From: Planctomycetota bacterium
GTDB taxonomy: Bacteria; Planctomycetota; PUPC01; DSUN01
Assembly (NCBI GenBank): GCA_016872875.1
Contig: VGYW01000197.1
Location: 1 to 15,017 of the forward strand
Direction: 5' to 3'
DNA length: 15,017 nt
Both the position numbers and the translations under genes were made by a program. Positions within the stretch are counted from its first letter, which is position 1. Each line of letters opens with the position of its first letter. A model generated the notes under the pieces. It was not told the origin of the DNA and did not search any database. It saw nothing but the letters and a program-made list of their open reading frames with translations. Positions 1 to 5,143 of this stretch are shown here, one piece after another.

Positions 1-408
1 TGGGGAAAGCTCCGCAGCCTCTCCGAGCAGTTCGCCGCGCTCAAGACCTGCGTCGTCGCCTCCACCTACTGTAATAGCTGGATTTTCGACGCCCTCGACC
101 CCGCCGACCCGTTCCGCTCGATGGCCCGCGCCTACTCCAGCATCTTCATCTGCCGCTCCGACGACGTGAAGGAGCGCTACATCGAGGCGATGGCCGCCAA
201 GTTCAGGGTCAACGGCATCCTCTTCCACGACGCCAAGACCTGCCCGAACAACTCGAACAGCCGCTACATGATGCCGCAACGGCTCCACGCGAAGCTCGGA
301 ATCCCCCATCTCGTCATCCACGGCGACCTCAACGACCTGCGGCTCTACTCCGAGGAGCAGGCCCGCACCAGCATCGAGGCGTTTGCGGAACAATTGGCGG
401 GGGCGTGA
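1..408 (+). CDS. 2-hydroxyacyl-CoA dehydratase / benzoyl-CoA reductase-type subunit, C-terminal part
   Basis: The 5' end lies outside the window; 135 residues are open from base 1 to the TGA at 406-408. The segment GILFHDAKTCPNNSNSRYMM (visible residues 72-91), followed by GIPHLVIHGDLND and YSEEQ, is typical of the HgdB/BcrB/BcrC/FldB family (D-component of 2-hydroxyacyl-CoA dehydratases and class I benzoyl-CoA reductases). Cys81 is a probable [4Fe-4S] ligand; Cys17 and Cys24 are also present. In this family a low-potential electron from an ATP-driven activator reduces the acyl-CoA substrate. The activator follows at 619 on the same strand, which supports the call. The ATG at 121 is internal and not the start. 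Substrate (2-hydroxyacyl-CoA or aromatic acyl-CoA) and subunit type cannot be decided from this fragment. Confidence 0.85.
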   Translation, partial: WGKLRSLSEQFAALKTCVVASTYCNSWIFDALDPADPFRSMARAYSSIFICRSDDVKERYIEAMAAKFRVNGILFHDAKTCPNNSNSRYMMPQRLHAKLGIPHLVIHGDLNDLRLYSEEQARTSIEAFAEQLAGA

Positions 409-410
409 GA

Positions 411-600
411 GGAAAAGAGAAGAGAAGAAGAAAGGTAAAATGATTACGGGTAAAATGATAAGAAAAGAAAAGAAACGATCGAGGAATCAGACACCCGAGG
501 GAATCTCTGACCCGGCATTCTCCCGGTTTCTCTCTTCTTTCCTCTCTTCCTCTTATCATTTTACCCGTAATCATTTTACCTTTTCTCTTCTCTTCCCCCC
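411..600. repeat. Long polypurine/polypyrimidine inverted repeat (hairpin A)
   Basis: The gap between the first two genes is one large inverted repeat. The arms at 432-462 and 552-582 are perfectly complementary over 31 bp and contain two TAAAATGAT words. Purine-rich flanks (411-431 against 583-600, and inward of the core) extend the pairing imperfectly. The loop region is about 475-530. It starts within a few bases of the upstream TGA and ends about 20 nt before the next ATG. An RNA hairpin here could separate expression of the two genes; function is not known. Confidence 0.85.
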
Positions 601-618
601 GCGAAACGGACTGACCCT

Positions 619-1395
619 ATGACGCAGCACTATTGCGGCATAGACATCGGGGCGTCCACGGCGAAGCTGGCGCTCATTGACGCCGGGGCGCGCGTGGTGG
701 CCAGGGCCATTCGCCGCTCGGGGGTTGACTACGCGGCGGCGGCCGAGGCCAACCTCGCCGAGGCCCTGGCCGCGGCCGGCATTCGGCGCGAGCAGGTGCG
801 GCGGGTCGTGTCCACAGGCTATGGCCGCGACAACGTGCCCTGGGCGGATGGGCGTATGACCGAGATCGCCTGCCACGGCAAGGGGGCCTATCACCATTTC
901 CGCCGGCGCATGACCGTGATTGACATCGGCGCGCAGGACAGCAAAGTCATCCACCTCGACGACTCCGGCCGCCGGGTCGCCTTCAAGATGAACCGCAAGT
1001 GCGCGGCGGGGACGGGGGCGTTCCTCGAAGAGATCGCTCTGCGGCTCGACCTCCCGCTTGCCGAGCTCAACGCCCTCGCCGAGCGCTCGACGAAGGAGGT
1101 CACCCTCGGCAGCTTCTGCACCGTCTTCACCGCCACCGAAATCCTCGCCCGCATCCGCGCGGGCGAGCGGGTCGAGGACATCGTCAAGGGCGCATTCCGC
1201 TCAGTCGTCAAGCGTCTCGTCGAGATGGACACCGTGCAGGACACCCTCGTTCTGACCGGGGGCGTGGTGGCGCACAACCCGATCCTCGTGAGGCTCGCGG
1301 GCGAGGCGTTCGGCACGCCCGCCCTCGTCCCGCCCGACCCGCAGTTCGTCGGGGCATTTGGAGCAGCGCTGTTTGCCAGGGAACAAGGAGGATGA
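619..1395 (+). CDS. Acyl-CoA dehydratase/reductase activator ATPase (BadF/BadG/BcrA/HgdC family)
   Basis: This 258-residue protein matches the length of HgdC-type activators, which hydrolyse ATP to inject a low-potential electron into the dehydratase or reductase component. The ASKHA fold is visible: phosphate-1 loop GIDIGASTAK (7-16), phosphate-2 VIDIGAQDSK (100-109), NRKCAAGTG (125-133) and the adenosine motif VLTGGVVAHN (211-220). Cys128 and Cys167 (in SFCTVFTATE) match the two cysteines that hold a [4Fe-4S] cluster across the homodimer. It follows a matching partner component at 1-408. A single short activator is more like HgdC than the paired BcrA/BcrD of Thauera, but the substrate is open. 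The Shine-Dalgarno before the ATG is weak. The last codons and the TGA overlap the first octamer of the next hairpin. Confidence 0.9.
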   Translation: MTQHYCGIDIGASTAKLALIDAGARVVARAIRRSGVDYAAAAEANLAEALAAAGIRREQVRRVVSTGYGRDNVPWADGRMTEIACHGKGAYHHFRRRMTVIDIGAQDSKVIHLDDSGRRVAFKMNRKCAAGTGAFLEEIALRLDLPLAELNALAERSTKEVTLGSFCTVFTATEILARIRAGERVEDIVKGAFRSVVKRLVEMDTVQDTLVLTGGVVAHNPILVRLAGEAFGTPALVPPDPQFVGAFGAALFAREQGG

Positions 1396-1480
1396 TTGGA
1401 TGAATGGATGGTTGGATGATTGTCAGAACGGGCCAGGCTTGTCCGTCCATTCATCCCTTCATCCACCCATCCATTCATCC
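1390..1480. repeat. GGATGAAT-octamer hairpin, copy 1
   Basis: The left arm is four octamers (GGATGATT, GGATGAAT, GGATGGTT, GGATGATT) at 1390-1421. The right arm is four octamers in inverse orientation (ATTCATCC, CTTCATCC, ACCCATCC, ATTCATCC) at 1449-1480. They pair imperfectly into a stem of about 30 bp. The first octamer contains the TGA of the upstream gene. The same family recurs at 2444-2533 and 12831-12915. Confidence 0.9.
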
Positions 1481-1503
1481 TCTCCTGTAGCAGGAGCATG
1501 CCA

Positions 1504-2433
1504 ATGTTGATCAACGACCCCCCCGTTCAGGTCACCGATGGCCTCTGGATGCTCGGGACCAATGCCTATCCCCTGTTTCTCTATCGAGGCGAGGCAGGCG
1601 GGACCATCTTCGAGGGCGGCGTGGGCGCGATGGGGCCGCTCCTGCTCGAACAGCTCGACAAGCTGGGCATCGCCAGGGACTCGGTGAAGCAGGTGGTCGT
1701 CACCCACGCCCACCCCGACCACGTGATGGCCGTGCCGCTGTTCCGCCAGGCGTTCCCCGGCATCGCCGTGCTGGCCTCCGCTGCGGCGGCCAAGACGCTT
1801 TCCGTCGAGAAGGCGGTCGGCTTCTTCGCCAAGATTGACGGCATGCTCACCCAGTCGCTCCTCCAGGCCGGCCTGATCGCCGAGCGGCATCGCCCCCAGC
1901 CCCTCGCCGCGCCCCAGATTGGCATTGACCGCATCCTGAAGGAAGGCGACGCAATTGACGTGGGCGGCGGCACCGCCTTCCAGGTGCTCGAGACGCCCGG
2001 CCACAGCGATGGCGACCTGAGCTTCTTCGAGCCGGCCGAATGGCTCCTCATCCTCTCCGACGCCACGGGCTACTACGTGCCCGAGGGCTACTGGTGGCCG
2101 AACTACTTCGGCGACTACGCCACCTATCTCCGCTCAATGGAGCGTCTGGCCGGCCTGGGCGCCGAGGTGCTCTGCCTGAGCCACAACGGCGTCATCGCGG
2201 GCGCGGATGATGCCGCCGCCTATCTCCGCGACGCCATCGCCGCGACCGTGGCCTACCACCAGCGCATCGTGGCCGACGCCCGGGCGGGCAAGCCTGCCGC
2301 CCAAATCGCCGCCGAACTCGGCGCCGAGGTCCACGCGAAGACCCAGCTTCTCCCCCTCGACTTCTTCCAGAAGAACTGCGCCCTCCTCGTCAAGCAGTCG
2401 CTGAAGCATGAGGGGATGGAGGCGCCGGGCTGA
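1504..2433 (+). CDS. MBL-fold metallo-hydrolase
   Basis: A 309-residue metallo-beta-lactamase-fold protein. The metal-binding set is complete: THAHPDH (H68, H70, D72, H73), H167 in TPGHSDGD, D186 in LSDATG and H227 in LSHNG, which indicates a binuclear, probably zinc, hydrolase. Members of this fold cleave thioesters, lactones and phosphoesters; between an acyl-CoA activator and a KAS III, an acyl-thioesterase role is possible but is inference. Start choice: AGGAG at 1492-1496 lies 7 nt before the ATG at 1504 but only 1 nt before the ATG at 1498. A longer frame beginning at 1420 would translate the hairpin repeat and is rejected. The C-terminal ~80 residues are helical and Ala-rich, with no motif I recognise. 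Confidence 0.85.
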   Translation: MLINDPPVQVTDGLWMLGTNAYPLFLYRGEAGGTIFEGGVGAMGPLLLEQLDKLGIARDSVKQVVVTHAHPDHVMAVPLFRQAFPGIAVLASAAAAKTLSVEKAVGFFAKIDGMLTQSLLQAGLIAERHRPQPLAAPQIGIDRILKEGDAIDVGGGTAFQVLETPGHSDGDLSFFEPAEWLLILSDATGYYVPEGYWWPNYFGDYATYLRSMERLAGLGAEVLCLSHNGVIAGADDAAAYLRDAIAATVAYHQRIVADARAGKPAAQIAAELGAEVHAKTQLLPLDFFQKNCALLVKQSLKHEGMEAPG

Positions 2434-2443
2434 TGCGTGGAGA

Positions 2444-2533
2444 GGATGAATGGATGGGTGGAGAAATGGATGAATGAAAGAAGAAAGGCGACGCTGCCTT
2501 CTTCCATCCAATCATCCATTCATCCAATCATCC
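2444..2533. repeat. GGATGAAT-octamer hairpin, copy 2
   Basis: The left arm at 2444-2475 is GGATGAAT, GGATGGGT, GGAGAAAT, GGATGAAT, followed by a purine tract ending AAAGGC. The right arm begins GCCTTCTT at 2496 and carries AATCATCC, ATTCATCC, AATCATCC at 2510-2533. The loop is about six bases. The element sits between the MBL and KAS III genes, 35 nt before the next Shine-Dalgarno. Confidence 0.9.
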
Positions 2534-2580
2534 CCCATTCACGATAGCGAACAACCGCCTGGAGAACAGGAAGGCAGCCA

Positions 2581-3582
2581 ATGGCCGCATCTCGCATCCT
2601 CGGCACAGGCCATCATCTGCCGCCCAAGGTCGTCACCAACCTCGATGTGACGAGGATGATGGACACGACCGAGGAGTTCATCGTCACGCGCACGGGCGTG
2701 CTGCGCCGCCGCCACGCCGAGGCCGACGTGAGCGCCACCGACCTCGCCGTCCCCGCCTGCCAGGCCGCCGTGGCCGACGCGGGGCTGGCGATGGGGGACA
2801 TTGACCTGCTGATCTTCAACACCATCACGCCCGACCACGCTGACCCCGGCAGTGCGTTCTTTCTCCAGGCCAAGCTCGGGCTGCCAGGCATCGCGGTCCT
2901 CGAAATCCGCCAGCAGTGCGCGGGGCTCCTCTACGGCCTGGCCATCGCCGACAGCTTCATCAGGGCGGGCGCGACCCGCCACGTCCTCATCGCCTGCTCC
3001 GAGGTGCTCTCGAAGCGGATTGATGGCTCCTACGACGGCCGCAACATCGCTATCCTCCTCGGCGACGGCGCGGGCGCCGCCGTCGTCGGCCCCACCGACG
3101 ACCCGCGCCGCGGCATCCTCTACACATCCCTCCACGCCGACGGCACGGGGGCGAAGGCCCTCTACACCGCGGCGCCCGGCTCCGCGCTCGGCCGACCCAA
3201 CTGCATCAGCAAGGACGATATTGACGCCGGCCGCGTGCACTTCCGTATGGACGGCAAGGCGGTCTTCGAGAACGGCGTCGCCCGAATGTCCGAGGCCATC
3301 ATTGAATCGCTCGCGGCCAACGGCCTGACGCTCGCGGACATTGACTTGTTGATCCCCCACCAGGCGAACTTGCGGATGCTCGAGGAGATCGTCCGCAAGG
3401 TCGGCGCCCCGCCCGAAAAGGTCTTCGTCAACGTCGAGGAATATGGCAACATGGCCTCCGCCTGTCTCCCCGTGGCCCTCGACCAGGCTCGGCGGCAGGG
3501 GAGGGCGCCCGACGGCGCCCTGGTCCTCCTCGTCGCCTTCGGCTCCGGCTTCGTCTGGGCCTCCACCCTCCTGCGCATGTGA
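2581..3582 (+). CDS. Beta-ketoacyl-ACP synthase III (FabH-like)
   Basis: A 333-residue thiolase-fold condensing enzyme of KAS III length. The Cys-His-Asn triad is intact: C113 in QQCAGLLYGL, H260 in LIPHQANLRM and N290 in EEYGNMASA. The C-terminal VAFGSGFVWASTLLRM matches the family's closing strand. KAS III enzymes condense an acyl-CoA primer with malonyl-ACP; paralogues prime branched, cyclic or secondary-metabolite chains or act as acyltransferases. Location beside acyl-CoA reduction genes rather than fab genes suggests a specialised primer, so I do not assign fabH outright. AGGAAGG at 2568-2574 lies 6 nt before the ATG and sets the start. A second promoter starts directly after the TGA, so the unit probably ends here. 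Confidence 0.88.
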   Translation: MAASRILGTGHHLPPKVVTNLDVTRMMDTTEEFIVTRTGVLRRRHAEADVSATDLAVPACQAAVADAGLAMGDIDLLIFNTITPDHADPGSAFFLQAKLGLPGIAVLEIRQQCAGLLYGLAIADSFIRAGATRHVLIACSEVLSKRIDGSYDGRNIAILLGDGAGAAVVGPTDDPRRGILYTSLHADGTGAKALYTAAPGSALGRPNCISKDDIDAGRVHFRMDGKAVFENGVARMSEAIIESLAANGLTLADIDLLIPHQANLRMLEEIVRKVGAPPEKVFVNVEEYGNMASACLPVALDQARRQGRAPDGALVLLVAFGSGFVWASTLLRM

Positions 3583-3585
3583 GCC

Positions 3586-3614
3586 TTGATCCTGATTCAG
3601 CCGCAACGTATACT
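3586..3614 (+). promoter_or_regulatory. Sigma-70-type promoter of the small-protein/nucleotidyltransferase pair
   Basis: TTGATC at 3586-3591, 17-bp spacer, TATACT at 3609-3614. The predicted transcription start near 3621 leaves a leader of about 25 nt before the ATG at 3646. It lies in the gap after the KAS III gene, so the next two genes appear to be separately transcribed. Confidence 0.65.
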
Positions 3615-3645
3615 CTTCAGAGGAGCGTGATCGGAGAGACTTCGG

Positions 3646-3837
3646 ATGGGGCTCAAAGAGCGTTCGGCGGAGCGGCGCAAGCGGATCGTCGGCCACGTGG
3701 CCCACAGCCACGAAGAGGCCGAGGCGTGGGACCTCGAGTTCTGGCAGAGCCAGACGCCGCAGGACCGGCTCGCTGCGCTGGCCGCGATTCACGAGGACGT
3801 CGCCAAGGTGAAAGGCCGGCGGCGCACCACGCCCTGA
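3646..3837 (+). CDS. Small protein preceding a nucleotidyltransferase (possible antitoxin)
   Basis: A 63-residue charged protein with a basic N-terminus, a central EEAEAWDLEFWQSQTPQDRL block and a basic tail. GGAGAG at 3633-3638 lies 7 nt before the ATG. It ends 14 nt before the nucleotidyltransferase gene and shares its promoter. Small proteins with a W-D-L-x-F-W...Q-T-P-x-x-R-L block next to MNT-type nucleotidyltransferases are, to my recollection, a recurring two-gene arrangement, which suggests a toxin-antitoxin-like or regulatory partner. No catalytic motif or classical DNA-binding domain is visible. Function is not established. Confidence 0.7.
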   Translation: MGLKERSAERRKRIVGHVAHSHEEAEAWDLEFWQSQTPQDRLAALAAIHEDVAKVKGRRRTTP

Positions 3838-3851
3838 CGGGGAGCCACGGG

Positions 3852-4313
3852 ATGCAGCCGAACCGAGACTTCGAGGACATGCTCGGCCTGTTGGAGCGCC
3901 ACCAGGTCAAGTACCTCATCATCGGAGGGCTCGCGTTCATCTACCACGCCAAACCGCGCTACACGAAGGACATGGACCTGTGGATCGAGCCGTCCGACGA
4001 GAACGTGCGGCGGGCCAACCTGGCCCCGGCGGAGTTCGGCAGCCCCTACCTCTTTGACCTCGGCAAGCCAGACCAGATTCTACAGATCGGCGTAGCACCC
4101 AACCGCATAGACCTGTTGCTCACCGTAGAGGGTGTGCGCTTCGCCACCGCCTGGGGAAGACGGGTCCGGGACGCTTACGGCGCCGTGACGGCCAACTGGG
4201 TTGACCTTGACACCCTCATCCGGATCAAACAGCGCATTGACCACCCGCGCCACAGAGAGGACGTCCGTGTGCTTCGCGACGTCAAGCGCCAACGACGCGG
4301 CAAGGCCAGGTGA
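3852..4313 (+). CDS. MNT/AbiEii-type nucleotidyltransferase (DUF6036-like)
   Basis: A 153-residue minimal nucleotidyltransferase. Visible motifs are the GG loop in YLIIGGLAFIYHAKPRYTKD (21-40), the DxD pair D40/D42 in TKDMDLWIEPS and a third acidic residue D87 in PNRIDLL. Such proteins transfer NMP groups to protein or RNA targets and often act as toxins or modifiers in TA-like pairs. The start at 3852 is 14 nt after the small upstream gene; the frame also runs upstream to 3579, but that part is a shadow of the small gene. The block after 'IEPSDENVRR' seems several residues shorter than I expect, and the 'KxAxGRpqDlaD' end is altered (KQRIDHPRHREDV), so activity may be weakened. Confidence 0.75.
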   Translation: MQPNRDFEDMLGLLERHQVKYLIIGGLAFIYHAKPRYTKDMDLWIEPSDENVRRANLAPAEFGSPYLFDLGKPDQILQIGVAPNRIDLLLTVEGVRFATAWGRRVRDAYGAVTANWVDLDTLIRIKQRIDHPRHREDVRVLRDVKRQRRGKAR

Positions 4314-4498
4314 CCCGCGAGTTCCCGTCCAGATAGACTGTCTCACCTCTCGCCGGACCCTACGGCTTGTCTGAGTGCGGCGGCCCCGCTCCGCCTTCTA
4401 TGCCGCACAGGAGGCGTTGCGACCTTCGGCGAGCGGCCGGAAATGCGAGGTCTGGCGCCCACGGCCCGCGCGCCATTCGCTTGCTCCTCAGTGTCGCT
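4314..4498. other. Intergenic stretch without recognised gene
   Basis: Between the nucleotidyltransferase stop and the protease remnant on the other strand. Short frames exist on both strands, but none has a domain signature, good start signal or coherent codon use. The minus-strand frame that carries the protease tail runs on to 4343 with low-complexity Arg/Ala/Gly sequence, probably read-through. Confidence 0.5.
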
Positions 4499-4585
4499 CA
4501 GCGGCTCGATCCGCAAAGGGCCGTTCTCAACGATATCCACAGTCATCCGGCTGCCGTGGAGAAGGGCCATGCCAATGACTTGCCA
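4499..4585 (-). pseudogene. C-terminal remnant of a clan AA (retropepsin-like) aspartic protease
   Basis: On the minus strand, in a frame different from the 4543-4827 gene and overlapping its last codons, the translation reads VIGMALLHGSRMTVDIVE then NGPLRIEPL. This resembles the closing strand of small bacterial retropepsin-like proteases (LL-x-G-x-R-L-x-V-D-V-V...I-E-x-L). The catalytic DTG and the preceding ~100 residues are missing. From memory, the neighbouring small protein family is often encoded just upstream of such a protease, so an internal deletion that joined the two genes is the simplest explanation. Family identity rests on pattern recognition of a short segment. Confidence 0.5.
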
Positions 4586-4827
4586 CCGATGCGGTGGGCA
4601 GCGCGATGCCCTATGCGAAGGACGTAGAAAAGTGTCTGCGGGTGTTTGGCCCGCGCACGCTGGATCGCGGCCATCTCGTCCTCATCCACCTCGTAGTCCC
4701 CCGTCTCAACGTCGAGGGCTAGGAACCTCCCGTCGTGTTCGGGCTCGAGTCTTGCGCGCAGGTGCTCGTCGTAGTAGGCCTGCCCTCGACGGGCCAGTGG
4801 GGGATGCTCCGTCACGGCGGTGCTCAT
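4543..4827 (-). CDS. Conserved small protein of the 'FLALDVETGDYEVDEDE' type (antitoxin-like)
   Basis: A 94-residue protein. AAAGGAGG lies about 7 nt before the ATG at 4827, and a TATAAT is located just upstream. The core RGQAYYDEHLRARLEPEH, then GRFLALDVETGDYEVDEDE and a tail RIGHRAAHRIGG, matches a family of small hypothetical proteins that often precede a small aspartic protease gene and are thought to be antitoxin-like. No catalytic residues are evident. The last ~10 residues (SLAWPFSTAAG) come from sequence that in another frame encodes the protease tail, so the C-terminus is probably a fusion product of a deletion. The longer frame upstream to 4902 lacks support. Confidence 0.75.
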   Translation of the reverse strand: MSTAVTEHPPLARRGQAYYDEHLRARLEPEHDGRFLALDVETGDYEVDEDEMAAIQRARAKHPQTLFYVLRIGHRAAHRIGGKSLAWPFSTAAG

Positions 4828-4864
4828 AGTCGTGCCTCCTTTGGCTTCCGCTGTGCCTGAGAGC

Positions 4865-4870
4865 ATTATA
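4865..4870 (-). promoter_or_regulatory. Perfect -10 box of the small antitoxin-like gene
   Basis: The minus strand reads TATAAT at 4870-4865. Predicted initiation near 4858 gives a leader of about 30 nt to the ATG at 4827. The hexamer 17 bp upstream (TGGCAT) is a poor -35, so the promoter may need an activator or be weak. Confidence 0.5.
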
Positions 4871-5019
4871 CTGTGGGAGCGGTGGCAATGCCAGCGCGCC
4901 ATCCTCTTCAGGCGCCAACCGGTGCCGATGCAGTCCCCGCGGGCGCACTCCCCGTTCCCTCCGCGTGCAAGCCTGCCCTGAGCGGACGCGAAGGGTCTGC
5001 ACGCCCTACGCCGCTACAC

Positions 5020-5138
5020 CTCTGTCTTCCGTCTTCTGTCCTCTGCCCTCTGCCGTCTGCCCTCTGCTGTCTGCCCTCTGCCGTCTCCCCTCTGCCGTCT
5101 GCCCTCTGTCGTCTGCCCTCTGTCGTCTGCCCTCTCTG
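5020..5138. repeat. 17 tandem heptamers, CTCTGCC/GTCTGCC type
   Basis: From 5020 to 5138 the plus strand divides cleanly into 17 consecutive 7-mers, mostly CTCTGCC alternating with GTCTGCC, with variants CTCTGTC, TTCCGTC, TTCTGTC, GTCTCCC and CTCTCTG. The tract ends five bases before the stop of the CoA ligase gene and would be its 3' UTR on the minus strand. The +/- frames across it are low-complexity artefacts. A TGCCCTGAGCGGACGCGAAGGG-like inverted motif (4976-4997) precedes it. Confidence 0.9.
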
Positions 5139-5143
5139 ACTGC

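Noticed and set aside
1420..1503. N-terminal extension of the MBL protein
   Set aside because: It is translated octamer repeat (HPFIL-type peptides); the Shine-Dalgarno fits the ATG at 1504.
5020..5138. CRISPR array
   Set aside because: Units are 7 bp and contiguous with no spacers. The 74-bp units at 7034-7283 are also contiguous and lack unique spacers; no cas genes are present.
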